NCBI GenBank assembly: GCA_009746045.1
Contig: RPFO01000219.1
Location: 344,501 to 408,500, forward strand
From: Mesostigma viride
Lineage: Eukaryota > Streptophyta > Mesostigmatophyceae > Mesostigmatales > Mesostigmataceae
Length of the DNA: 64,000 bases
Direction: 5' to 3'
How positions within the stretch are numbered: position 1 is the stretch's first letter; every line of letters begins with the position of its first letter. Under the pieces are notes generated by a model. That model was not told the DNA's origin. It saw only the letters and a program-made list of their open reading frames with translations, and ran no database searches. Of the stretch, positions 1-10,690 are shown piece by piece. The position numbers were made by a program, and so were the translations under genes.

Positions 1-1166
1 CAATGCCGAGGTGAGCATCAGTGGCCAAACATGGGTTGGGTGAGTGCTTCTGCCAGCAGTGATGTAGCGGTGATTCCAAGCAGTCGATGGATGCTGCTGC
101 TTTAGAATCCCCACTGCTGCCAGCTGAGGTGGCGCTAGCATACCTTGGATGGGTCCCATCCGTGTCAGCTCCGTGCAGTGCAGGTCTTTGGGGGTGTTCA
201 AGTTGGTGTCCAGGGCAGAAACCTCAGTCCGCATGTCGGTGCATATTTCAGTCACTATGCTGTGGGCCTTCAACTGGCTTGCACGTTCATGGTCCAACTA
301 TCTGGTTGACTAATTAATCATGATAATTAACCATGCCTTAATCAGGACTTTCATCGTATTGCCCGCCTAGATATGTGCCATCCTCACAGAGCCGTGTTTA
401 TCGGATTGTTTTTTCGAATCGTAGTACTACTAGTACTACGAGGACTGGTGTCATGAGGTTCCAGGTAGCTGTGTTATTTTAACATTGGCTGCATCATGGT
501 TGCCACGCTGGCCATGCACTGGTAGATGCTCATGGCTGTTCTGGCCGCCCTCAGCATGCTCTTGGCTGCACTGTTGCCTCTTCCCGCGGAACGATGCGAA
601 TGCACGCTTTATCTTATGTGTGATGCACGCTTTATCTTATGTGTGATGCACGTATTATCTCATGCATAATACTACTATACGCTTTATCTTATGCATCATG
701 CACGCTTTATCTTATGCATGATGCACGCTTTATCTTATGCATCATTCACGCTTTATCTTATGCATGATGCACGCTTTATCGTATGCGTGATGCACGCTTT
801 ATCTTATGCATGATGCACGTATTATCTCATGCATAATACTACTATACGCTTTATCTTATGCATCATGCACGCTTTATCTTATGCATGATGCACGCTTTAT
901 CTCATGCATAATACTACTATACGCTTTATCTAATGCATGATGCACGCTTTAGCTTATGCATGATGCACGCTTTATCTTATGCGTGATGCACGTATTATCT
1001 CATGCATAATACTACTATACGCTTTATCTTATGCATCATGCACGCTTTAGCTTATGCGTGATGCACGCTTTATCGTATGCATAATACTACTATACGCTTT
1101 ATCTTATGCATCACGCATGCTTTACTCATAAATAATATGCCCCCCCCTCGGCACATTCCCCCCCAG
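1..1166 (+). other. intron/upstream part of DEG-like gene
   Basis: No complete coding exon is identified here. The first ten bases end in GAG followed by GTGAGC, which could be the 3' end of the preceding protease exon. That exon would be in phase with the exon at 1167 if one base of the codon is carried across. The rest is non-coding and ends in a C-rich tract before the acceptor at 1161-1166. An ATCC/CACT-free minisatellite (listed separately) fills 597-1128. Confidence 0.4.
597..1128. repeat. degenerate minisatellite, ~17-20 bp unit
   Basis: Repeated ATGCACGCTTTATCTTATGC-type units, about 25 copies, interspersed with a longer variant containing CATAATACTACTATACG. The units carry TGCATGATGCA-like near-palindromes. 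The array lies in the intron upstream of the first recognisable DEG-like exon. Confidence 0.85.
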
Positions 1167-4100
1167 TCCCCTTTGGCCAGTCCCGCATCACCTTTGACTA
1201 CCTCGTATCGATGAAGCTGGCGGGCAGCCTGGCGGCGCTGCGCATCCTGCGTGACGGGCAGCAGATGGACGTCTCCGTCAAAGTGGACCACGTGAGTGAT
1301 CGGTCTCTTGAGTTGATAAAAAGTGGGCGACGTGAGTCGTGGGCAATTGCACAATTATTCTTTAAGTGGGCCATGTGAGTTGTGGACAATCGCAATCATA
1401 AGCAAAGTGTCCCATGTGAGTCATGGTCAATAGGAGTGGACCATGTGAGTCATCGATTTCTTAGATATTAGGTAGTCATCATAGTGGACCATTTGTGTTA
1501 TCGGCTTTATAAATAAATAACGGTTGTGGACCATTTGAGTTATGGACTAATTAAATCGTTGTTCAAAGTGAGCTGTGTGGGTAATGAGCGATATAAGATA
1601 TAATCAAAGTGGACCATGCCGCGTGTGAGTTAGTAAATGTTCGCAACTACTAGCATAGTGGGGCCATGTGAGGTAGTGGGCACGAGCCAGTTCAATCATT
1701 TTTCTCGTGGACAACTTGAGATGCGGACTGGTGGGAAATGGTTGCAACGTGTGCTGGGTAGCAGCAAAATGGTGTTGTATTCTTCTTGGGTGTTGTCTTG
1801 TGATATGATAGGCAGGAGTGTGTTGTCATGTGATATGATAGGCGGGAGTGTGTTGTCATGTGATATGATAGGCAAGAGTGTGTTGTCATGTGATATGATA
1901 GGCAGGAGTGTGTTGTCATGTGATATGATAGGCAGGAGTGTGTTGTCATGTGATGTGATAGGCAGGAGTGTGTTGTCATGTGATATGATAGGCAGGAGTG
2001 TGTTGTCATGTGATATGATAGGCAGGAGTGTGTTGTCATGTGATATGATAGGCAGGAGTGTGTTGTCATGTGATATGATAGGCAGGAGTGTGTTGTCATG
2101 TGATATGATAGGCAGGAGTGTGTTGTCATGTGATATGATAGGCAGGAGTGTGTTGTCATGTGATATGATAGGCAGGAGTGTGTTGTCACGTGATATGATA
2201 GGCAGGAGTGTGTTGTCATGTGATATGATAGGCAGGAGTGTGTTGTCATGTGATGTGATAGGCAGGAGTGTGTTGTCATGTGATATGATAGGCAGGAGTG
2301 TGTTGTCATGTGATGTGATAGGCAGGAGTGTGTTGTCATGTGATATGATAGGCAGGAGTGTGTTGTCATGTGATATGATAGGCAGGAGTGTGTTGTCATG
2401 TGATATGATAGGCAGGAGGGACCTAGTTACAACCGTTGTCAAGTTTGACCACGTGAGATGATGGACCCAAGGGGGGACACCGGTAACAAATGTTGGCATG
2501 GCGGCGACCTTGTTTGCCTGCTTTTGCGTGCTTGGACCATGTTTATGCTGTAAACGTAGACCACTGAAGATCATGAACGCGAGGGATGTTGTGAACCGGT
2601 GCCAGTGATGGATGTTGTGAACCGGTGCCAGTGAGGGATGTTGTGAACCGGTGCCAGTGAGGGATGCTGTGAACCGGTGCCAGTGAGGGATGTTGTGAAC
2701 CGGTGCCAGTGAGGGATGTTGTGAACCGGTGCCAGTGAGGGATGTTGTGAACCGGTGCCAGTGATTAGATTGTGAGATGCCGCGACTTGTGTGGACACGT
2801 GTGAGCATAAATCTATTCCTTTATCCTTAACTGTTGTCCTTCATCCCTAACAACTGTTGTCCTCCTAGTGTTGCTATACTGTTGTCCTCCTAGTGTTGCT
2901 GTCCTGTTGTCCTACTGCTATACTGTAGTCCTCCTGTCGTCGCTATACTGTTGTCCTGTTCTTGCTATACTGTCCTCCTATTGTTGCTATGCGGTTGTCC
3001 TTCTGTTGCTATACTGTCCTCCTGTTGTTGCTATACTGTCCTCCTGTTGTTGCCATTCTGTTGTCCTGTTGTTGCTATCCTGTTGTCCTCTTATCGTCAC
3101 TCTAGAGAGCCCCAGATCCGCCGCGCAGATTCGCAGCCTGGTCCGCCGTCATGAATTATATTCCCCGATCCCCGCCGATCTCTGATGTGCCAAACTCTCT
3201 GTCCATCATGCAGGTTTGCATCTTTTTCCCGCACCGCCATATTCTCTTCGCAATCACCCCATAACGATTGGGTCTGCCGATGGTTGCTGCACCTAACCCC
3301 AAATCCAACCCTGCAGATCCGTAGCCTGGTGCCCCGCCGCTACCACAAGCTGCCTTCCTACTACATCTACGGTGGCCTCGTCTTCACCCCCCTCACGCTC
3401 GCGTATCTGCACGAGTGGGGGGCCGACTGGTTTGACAAGTGTCCCCGCCGGCTGTGCCACCACGCGCAGCACACACTGATGAAGCGGCCGAACGACCAGC
3501 TGGTGGTGCTCTCGCAGGTGAGATGTAGGACAGTATCATAGCAGTTGAATAGGGTCCCGCGTCTAGGTTTCAGGTTTTTGGCTGGATTAAAATAATCACA
3601 ATAACATTATTAGTAACTACGATAATTGCAAGGGCTGTAAGGCCTAGCACGCCTGTATATTGTAAATTAATTGTTTCTCTCAGTACGAAGACACTTTAAT
3701 GGACCAGACAGCAAGAAAAGCATTCTGGTGTGATCGCAGTACGATAACAGGGTTGTTGATTCAGTGGCGTTAATGCCATGTCACCTCGTAATCCTCTCAC
3801 AAGTGAATGCCTCAAGGCTAGGGTTTTGAGGTCTGGGGTTCAGAGTTCAGGGTGTAGGGTGAAGGGTTTTGGTTTCGAGGTCTGGGGTTCAGAGTTCAGG
3901 GTGTAGGGTTTAGGGTTTTGGTGGATCGAAGACTGGATTTTGGCTGCACAGGATGAGCAGCTTGTGATGCCGTCGCAGATGAGGTGTGACAGCTTTATCG
4001 TAGTAAAATAATCAAATGATGGTAATCACTAGCTGGCTGATGGTAACCTTGTCGATGCACTCCGACCTTGTCGATGCACTCCGACGTTGTCGATGCACTA

Positions 4101-6515
4101 TAACCTTGTTGATGCACTGTAACCTTGCTGATTGACTAGAGCCTTGTTGATGCACTATAATCTTGTTGATGCACTGTAACCTTGCTGATTGACTAGAACC
4201 TTGTTGATGCACTATATAACCTTGTTGATGCACTGTAACCTTGCTGATTGACTAGAACCTTGTTGATGCACTATATAACCTTGTCGATGCACTATAACCT
4301 TGTCGATGCACTGGAACCTTGCTGTAGCACTGGAACCTTGTCGATGAACTGTAACCTTCTTTATGCACGGTGATCACTATGCCCTCTCTAGTCTTATTGG
4401 TCCCAAGGCCCCATCCCTCTCCTGGAAAATTTGTGGAAGTCCGGCTTTGCCATGGAAATTGGAGCTACATTAGAGTTTTTTGTTAGTCACCTACCCGCTG
4501 TGGTCTCTTGCTTGAAGGCATCCCTCAGGTCTTGCCAGGTCATGCTTAACAAGCGGGCTGTCTCCATGGGCTGACGGGACCCGTGCCTTGTTGGTCTCCA
4601 ACTAAACGGGGACCACGCAGGTGCTTACTGCGGACGTGAACACGGGCTACCGGAACGTGGTGGAAAACCTGCTGGTGGGTCACTGTCCCTTGCGATGTTT
4701 TTCCCTCACGAAATCTGGACTAGTAGTAGGTGGTGTCATGTATCTATTTGGTTAGGATCCTGCTGCCAGGCATCCCCGTTGAAGTGCATGCTTGTAGGCT
4801 GCCCGCCACAATGTTGTGCTGCATGATTGGCTCAGCGCAACGTGCACACAGCTAGTACATTACAGCAAAACCTATGCATGTCCCATTGCATCTCACCTGT
4901 GCACGCCCTATTTAACTTACGTGCCCACCTCCGGCTTTTCAAACAAGGCATCCTACTGGGTGTTGTCTGCCCTCACATGACCGCATGACCACCCACCTGG
5001 ATGGCCTATGGGGCAACTGCGGCCTGTGCTTTTCATGATTGCATGAATGATGCCTTGTTTAGCACGCCAGACCTTGAGTGATATCCCACACGCTCCTCTC
5101 ACATTGTGTTGATAGTGATAATGGTGATAACTGTAAAAGAGTACGAAGGTATCAGGGGGTCACGCGGCTACCAGAGAACATGGAAGCTGTTTATAGGTCA
5201 TCCTGGACCCACCAAATGTGCATTTATTATTGTCGTTATTATTATCACTGTTTTATTATTGCATCGCCCTCTGTTGCTCCTCTGCTTCTTCTAGTCTGTT
5301 AAATGCCTGTGTGTACCTATGCCTACCTATGTCTACCTATGTCTACCTATGTCTACCTATGTCTACCTATGTCTACCTATGTCTGCCTATGTCTACCTAT
5401 GTCTACCTATGCCTACCTATGTCTACCTATGTCTGCCTATGTCTACCTATGTCTACCTATGTCTACCTATGTCTGCCTATGTCTACCTATGTCTACCTAT
5501 GTCTACCTATGTCTACCTATATGTCTACTATGTCTACCTACCTATGTCTACCTATGGCTACCTATGGCTACCTATATCTACCTATGTCTACCTATGTCTA
5601 CCTATGTCTACCTATGTCTACCTATGTCCTATCCATCAGATCGCCCGTTTCTGTGTGGCAATCTTTTATCGGGCATTCCTTGCAAGAATCGGTGACGTCT
5701 CCTAGTGCCTTCACCGCCATAATTGCCCCAGTAGTTTGTCGTGACCTGCTTCGTGACGGGCTGGTTACTTTTGTATGCTGTAACAAGCAGCTATATCAAC
5801 TTGGTAAGAATGCAGGGTACAGGTACGCGGGGGCAAGCACAGGGGCATGGCTCAGAGCACAACAGTACCAGGGTAGCTTGCCATCGTGGAAAGAAAGGTT
5901 TGTCGCAATGCATCGCTACAGTATTTCTAGTAACAGGACGCATGCCTGGCGTTAGCCAAAAACCGGTTCCTGGAAGCACTGTCTCTACCGTGCCAGGTGT
6001 TGCCATCTGCATGAGGGGGGGGGGTCCTCAGTCCTCGCCTTCTTTGACCTCAGTAGATACCCACTTTTGTTTAGAGCACATTGTCCATGGCCGTACTTTT
6101 CCAGCACTGGCTGCCGCATCACTGTGTAATTCTTCTAGGGTTCGTGTCAGCTGATCTGTGTCATTCTAGACCATAGTTGTAGATCGGTGGCTTTTGTTTT
6201 AACGACCCCGTGCCACTGTGTGGTGGGATGACTGTGTCTGACAATTGAGAAACAGTCACTCTTGCTTGCCTTTTTTTCCCTTTGTGATTTATGCAGGTAG
6301 AAAGCGTGAATGGCCATCCGATCAGAAATTTACGGCACTTGCGACAAGTGGTAGAGTCTTGCCAGGAGCAGCAGGTCAGATTTGATTTGGAACAGGGGCG
6401 CGTAGCGGTAATATACAAGGATGCTGCCGAAGCCTCTGCTCTTGAGATTTTATCCAATTATCGAATCCCTGAACCCATGTCAAAGGATCTCTATGAAGGA
6501 GAACAAGGCATTTGA
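1167..6515 (+). CDS. DEG2/DEG9-like serine protease, C-terminal exons (5' partial)
   Basis: Four exons join in phase: 1167-1291, 3317-3517, 4621-4674 and 6297-6515 (TGA). They encode the C-terminal PDZ-containing half of a plant-type DegP/HtrA protease. Landmarks: FDYLVSMKLAGS followed by ILRDGQQMDVSVKV in exon 1; PSYYIYGGLVFTPLTLAYL and QLVVLSQ in exon 2; VLTADVNTGYRNVVENLL in exon 3; VNGHPIRNLRHL, ALEILSNYRIP and MSKDL in exon 4. The order and wording match what is known of chloroplast DEG2 and nucleolar DEG9, where the last PDZ domain binds peptides and controls oligomerisation. The His-Asp-Ser catalytic domain must lie before position 1, so activity cannot be judged. Donors are GTGAGT, GTGAGA and GTGGGT; acceptors are CCCCAG, CTGCAG, ACGCAG and ATGCAG. 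Large introns are filled with tandem repeats. DEG2 versus DEG9 is not resolved. Confidence 0.8.
1283..1690 (+). repeat. array of duplicated exon-end/5' splice site motifs
   Basis: The exon end plus donor (AAAGTGGACCACGTGAGT at 1280-1297) is followed in the intron by about nine degenerate copies spaced 30-50 bp apart. They lie near 1320, 1363, 1404, 1434, 1482, 1524, 1565, 1607 and 1657. Each has the form (A)AGTGGRCCATGTGAGT, and several keep a usable GTGAGT or GTGAGG. Confidence 0.8.
1799..2417. repeat. 30-bp minisatellite, ~20 copies
   Basis: Highly uniform 30-bp units with the core GTGATATGATAGGCAGGAGT. Variants are mainly GATATG/GATGTG. Because 30 is a multiple of three, open frames on both strands cross it; these are shadows, not genes. 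The array lies in the first visible intron of the DEG-like gene. Confidence 0.95.
2581..2766. repeat. 26-bp minisatellite, 7 copies
   Basis: Tandem units with the core TGTGAACCGGTGCCAGTGA. It is an intronic array in the DEG-like gene with few differences between copies. Confidence 0.93.
2848..3105 (+). repeat. pyrimidine-rich minisatellite, ~25-bp degenerate unit
   Basis: Repeats of GTTGTCCTCCTGTTGTTGCT with TATACTG spacers, about ten copies of variable length. The sense strand is rich in T and C. The array ends just before a pseudo-acceptor duplicate at 3113. Confidence 0.85.
3113..3345 (+). repeat. duplicated 3' splice acceptor and exon start
   Basis: CAGATCC, GCAGCCTGGT and CCGCCG at 3114-3149 resemble the true acceptor and exon start at 3313-3345 (CTGCAGATCCGTAGCCTGGT). 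The true exon codes IRSLVPRRYHK. The upstream copy reads briefly and then diverges. It looks like a decayed duplicate of the exon start. Confidence 0.6.
3826..3925. repeat. two ~58-bp direct repeats, GGTTCAGAGTTCAGGGTGTAGGG core
   Basis: Two adjacent copies share TCTGGGGTTCAGAGTTCAGG and GTGTAGGGT. One GTAGGGTTTAGGGTTT stretch looks like TTTAGGG telomere DNA, but there is no array of it. Intronic. Confidence 0.8.
4050..4365. repeat. ~19-22 bp degenerate minisatellite
   Basis: Repeats of ACCTTGTTGATGCACTGTA and ACCTTGCTGATTGACTAG, some 16 copies, forming higher-order pairs. They lie in the intron between DEG-like exons 3317-3517 and 4621-4674. Confidence 0.85.
5293..5627 (+). repeat. 10-bp minisatellite CTACCTATGT, ~32 copies
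   Basis: Near-perfect decamers with occasional CTGCCTATGT, CTACCTATGC and CTACCTATGG variants. A short disruption at 5518-5545 contains CTATATGTCTACTATG. The array is in the last intron of the DEG-like gene and is pyrimidine-rich on the sense strand. Confidence 0.95.
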
Positions 6516-6539
6516 AAAGCTTGTATTGACGGCTGAACT

Positions 6540-6544
6540 TGTAA
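6540..6544 (+). terminator. TGTAA polyadenylation signal of DEG-like gene
   Basis: TGTAA begins 25 nt after the TGA at 6513-6515. TGTAA is the usual poly(A) signal in chlorophyte algae. The spacing supports the assigned stop codon. Confidence 0.5.
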
Positions 6545-7780
6545 CCTATAACTTAGCTTTGCACGTGGCTGAGATGTTCAAGTTGCATAACATTTGCTCA
6601 AATGCTTAAAATTATTTAGAACAAAGTGGCAGCAGGCCTCATGTATTTAAATGAATTTCCAATAACTGTGGAACTCCAGGGTGCAACCAGACTCTTTAAG
6701 ACAATTCTCATTGATGAGTGGAGCACATGCATACGAAAGGCAGGGCACATGCCGGCTGCCGATGCTCATGGGAACACTTATTGCTTCTCAAACGGCTAGC
6801 TACACAACGGTCCGAGCCCCGCCAAAATGTAGCCTCGTAAGAAGGACCCGAAAAGTGGCGCGAAATGCGATTTTTGGTGTGTGCGTGCACGACGGTGACC
6901 GAATTTCCACCGATAGGCATGGCGGCCAGGCAGGCTACCGTGAGCGAATAAAAATGCAGTATAGAGGCTGGAAATTTTAGTGTATGCTCCTACGGTCATA
7001 TATTACTTGCCATTATTTTTTTTCGCCTCAAATTCTGCGGAATCCTTCGGCATTTTGGCGTCATTCACAGGTGGGTGCCTGTTTTGTCGCCGATTTTCTC
7101 TCGACCCCATCAACCTGCAGCAAAAAATTTTCCCGATGAAAGTGGCCCCGACCTCTGGTTTTTTACCCTAATCAACGCATTTTTTAGTTTTAAAGGCCTT
7201 GACCGAAGCACTTTTTTCATTACCGCTTCAGTTTGCTTTAAATTAGCTGCCGCGATTTTTTATCCCATTTCAAGGCTGGGCCAGGCGTCGCATACCCGTA
7301 ATTCGTTTTTAATTGTTTTTGTGCCAAATATCGTGTCTTTTGCAGGCGTTCTTGGCATCAAAGACGCCATGGCTTCAGGGGCTAAAACGGACCTCCGCAC
7401 ATGCGTTTCCTGCGGCGAGCATGCCAATGCCGCCAGCAATTTTTGCGCGTCTGTGACACGGACATGCGATGCAAGACCGTTGTCGACGTGACGGAGTGGT
7501 ATGTGCACATTCAGGCGCAAATTTTTTCGCTGTTGAAACCCCGGCCGGTAGCAAACAAGTATTTCACCGTATCCCCTTTCCCCGAGTCTCTCTTTTCCGT
7601 CATGTTTGCATCTTACGGAAAGCGCGTACAAAGCATCAGAGAGCGACAGTATGATGGCGAGCCGTTTGCTCGCATCAGGGCTGTCCGGCTTATTCTAGAG
7701 ACAAGCGATATCAAGCAGAATTTGCAGCCGGATGTGAGGGAGGGGCCCTGCTGGGGTGGGAATAAACTGCTGTGAGTGAC
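6545..7780. other. intergenic, no recognised gene
   Basis: This stretch is less GC-rich than the genes, with many T and A runs. Open frames occur at 7075-7491 and 7401-7775 on the plus strand. The second could encode a 124-residue basic protein, but it matches no family I know and has no clear splice sites. An exon of the gene ending at 9849 could lie here but cannot be shown. Confidence 0.4.
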
Positions 7781-7784
7781 CTAC

Positions 7785-9620
7785 CCTCCCTCCCTCCCTC
7801 CCTCCCTCCCTCCCTCCCTCCCTCCCTCCCTCCCTCCCTCCCTCCCTCCCTCCCTCCCTCCTCCCTCCCTCCCTCCTCCTCCCTCCCTCCCTCCCTCCCT
7901 CCCTCCCTCCCTCCCTCCCTCCCTCCCTCCCTCCCTCCCTCCCTCCCTCCCTCCCTCCCTCCCTCCTCCCTCCCTCCTCTCCTCCCTCCCTCCCTCCCTC
8001 CCTCCCTCCCTCCCTCCCTCCCTCCCTCCCTCCCTCCTCCCTCCTCCCTCCCTCCCTCCCTCCCTCCCTCCCTCCCTCCCTCCCTCCCTCCCTCCTCCCT
8101 CCCTCCCTCCCTCCCTCCCTCCTCCCTCCCTCCCTCCCTCCCTCCTCCCTCCCTCCCTCCCTCCTCCCTCCCCCTCCCTCCCTCCCTCCCTCCCTCCCTC
8201 CCTCCCTCCTCCTCCCTCCTCCCTCCCTCCCTCCCTCCCTCCCTCCCTCCCTCCTCCCTCCCTCCTCCCTCCCTCCTCCCTCCCTCCCTCCCTCCCTCCC
8301 TCCCTCCCTCCCTCCCTCCCTCCCTCCCTCCCTCCCTCCCTCCCTCCCTCCCTCCCTCCCTCCCTCCCTCCCTCCCTCCCTCCCTCCTCCCTCCCTCCCT
8401 CCCTCCCTCCCTCCCTCCCTCCCTCCCTCCCTCCCTCCCTCCCTCAAAAGCTCGATCGCTCACTCACCCACCCACCCACCCACCCACCCACCCACCCAGC
8501 CACCCACCCACCCACCCACCCACCCACCCACCCACCCACCCACCCACCCACCCACCCACCCACCCACCCACCCACCCACCCACCCACCCACCCACCCACC
8601 ACCCACCCACCACCCACCCACCCACCACCCACCCACCCACCCACCCACCCACCCACTCCTGCTCGCTCGCTCACTCACTCTCTCACTCACTCACTCACTC
8701 ACTCACTCACTCACCACCCACCCACCCACCCACCCACCCACCCACCCACCCACCCACCCACCCACCCACCCACCCACCCACCCACCCACCCACCCACCCA
8801 CCCACCACCCACCCACCCACCCACCCACCCACCCACCCACCCACCCACCCACCCACCCACCCACCCACCCACCCACCCACCCACCCACCCACCCACCCAC
8901 CCACCCACCCACCCACCCACCACACACCACTCACTCACTCACTCACTCACTCACTCACTCACTCACTCACTCACTCACTCACTCACTCACTCACTCACTC
9001 ACTCACTCACTCACTCACTCACTCACTCACTCACTCACTCACTCACTCACTCACTCACTCACTCACTCACTCACTCACTCACTCACTCACTCACTCACTC
9101 ACTCACTCACTCACTCACTCACTCACTCACTCACTCACTCACTCACTCACTCACTCACTCACTCACTCACTCACTCACTCACTCACTCACTCACTCACTC
9201 ACTCACTCACTCACTCACTCACTCACTCACTCACTCACTCACTCACTCACTCACTCACTCACTCACTCACTCACTCACTCACTCACTCACTCACTCACTC
9301 ACTCACTCACTCACTCACTCACTCACTCACTCACTCACTCACTCACTCACTCACTCACTCACTCACTCACTCACTCACTCACTCACTCACTCACTCACTC
9401 ACTCACTCACTCACTCACTCACTCACTCACTCACTCACTCACTCACTCACTCACTCACTCACTCACTCACTCACTCACTCACTCACTCACTCACTCACTC
9501 ACTCACTCACTCACTCACTCACTCACTCACTCACTCACTCACTCACTCACTCACTCACTCACTCACTCACTCACTCACTCACTCACTCGCTCACTCACTC
9601 ACTCACTTACTCAGTCACTC
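7785..9620 (+). repeat. compound tetranucleotide block (CCCT)n-(CCCA)n-(CACT)n
   Basis: About 660 bp of CCCT with scattered CCTC phase slips (7785-8445) is followed by CCCA tracts (8457-8655 and 8714-8922). A short CACT island (8670-8713) separates the two CCCA tracts. Nearly pure CACT then runs from 8932 to 9620. The plus strand is almost purine-free in the first part. Neighbouring motifs differ by one base each, as if one tract seeded the next. Long open frames in all phases here are artefacts of the repeat. Confidence 0.98.
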
Positions 9621-9684
9621 ACTTGCACATGCACCACATGCGCAAGGAGGACACCAAACGCTGCACCAACCACTGTTCAATTAG

Positions 9685-9849
9685 CTGGGCTGTGATGCCA
9701 ATGGCAAGGGTACGGGGGTGTCCATGTTGGTGCAGGACATGAAGGCTGACAAGGTCGGGCAGAAATTGTGCAGGGAGGTGCCACTACCTCCTCGCGATAC
9801 CGAGATGAGGGCGCGCAAACGCATCAACGCCGTGCCGCCTGTGGAGTAA
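9685..9849 (+). CDS. terminal exon of an unidentified gene
   Basis: An acceptor-like TTAG at 9681-9684 is followed by 54 codons and TAA. The product starts [20 protein letters not shown], and its end is charged and proline-bearing ([17 protein letters not shown]). A TGTAA signal lies 38 nt after the stop, as at other 3' ends here. The acceptor follows the CACT block after about 60 bp. Upstream exons were not identified, and I do not recognise the protein. It could belong to the same transcription unit as open frames before 7775. It could also be a chance ORF, though the poly(A) signal argues against that. Confidence 0.4.
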   Translation: MGCDANGKGTGVSMLVQDMKADKVGQKLCREVPLPPRDTEMRARKRINAVPPVE

Positions 9850-9886
9850 TTTTCAGCTACAATACTTGGCATGCTGTGGGTGTACA

Positions 9887-9891
9887 TGTAA
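9887..9891 (+). terminator. TGTAA polyadenylation signal
   Basis: TGTAA begins 38 nt after the TAA at 9847-9849, within ACATGTAAAATG. It supports a transcript ending here on the plus strand. Confidence 0.4.
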
Positions 9892-10202
9892 AATGACCTT
9901 TCTAGCCCATTCGACAGCTGCCAATATTATTTTCAGCAAGCCCCTCCGTATAATGGAGATTGCGTGAGCATCCACATGGCCACATGTGCATATTGTCAGC
10001 TGTGCCCAGCCAGTGTTTATATCGATGAACTTTTGTGTGTGGTTCCTGGAGGTTGTGTTTTATCACTTGTGAATGGTTTTCATGTTTTAATGAGTAATCT
10101 AATTTGGAGCTGACCATGTATTCCACAATGGCAGTTTCGCATCCATGGGTATAGTAAGCATTTGCAGTGGAAACTGGCAGGTATGGCATTGATAACTCTA
10201 CC

Positions 10203-10690
10203 AAATAGAACATGATGGGCCTGAGTTTTTGTGGGATGTCTAAAATAATGATGGCAAAGGTGCATGCAAGTTTCCAGCCTCAACAGAGCACATCTTGTAT
10301 GGAAACTGCAATGAAATGTGTTGAAAATTGCGAAATAGGTGCATTTTTGGTAACATTTGTGAGCAAACGGACATCAAATAAACCATGACGGGCCTGAATT
10401 TTTGTGGAATGTCTAAAATAATGATGGCAAAGGTGCATGCAAGTTTCCAGCCTCAACTGAGCACATCTTGTATGGAAACTGCCATGAAATGTGATGAAAA
10501 ATACGAAAAACGTGCATTTTTTGTAACATTTGTGAGCAAACTGACAACTAATACCATATGATGGACCTGAATTTTTGTGGGATGTCTAGAATAATGATGT
10601 TTAAGATGCCTGCAGGTTTCCAGCCTCAACAGAGCACATCTTGTGTGGAAACTGCCATGAAATGTGATGAAAAATACGAAAAACGCACAT
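10203..10690. repeat. three ~175-bp imperfect tandem repeats
   Basis: Three successive copies (starting near 10213, 10388 and 10560) share a TTTTTGTGG[GA]ATGTCTA block, an AGTTTCCAGCCTCAAC block, AGAGCACATCTTGT and CATGAAATGTGATGAAAA. A satellite-like unit close to nucleosome length, with no coding capacity. Confidence 0.85.

Noticed and set aside
1799-2417. CRISPR-like regular repeats
   Set aside because: The repeats are contiguous with no unique spacers, and the genome is eukaryotic. The same applies to the 70-bp array at 21563-22195.
3890-3930. Interstitial telomere (TTTAGGG)
   Set aside because: Only one clear TTTAGGG occurs within a 58-bp repeat; there is no tandem telomeric array.
7772-9742. 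Long Ser/Pro/Thr/His-rich ORFs and Gly/Arg-rich minus-strand ORFs
   Set aside because: They are translations of tetranucleotide repeats with no conserved sequence at either end.
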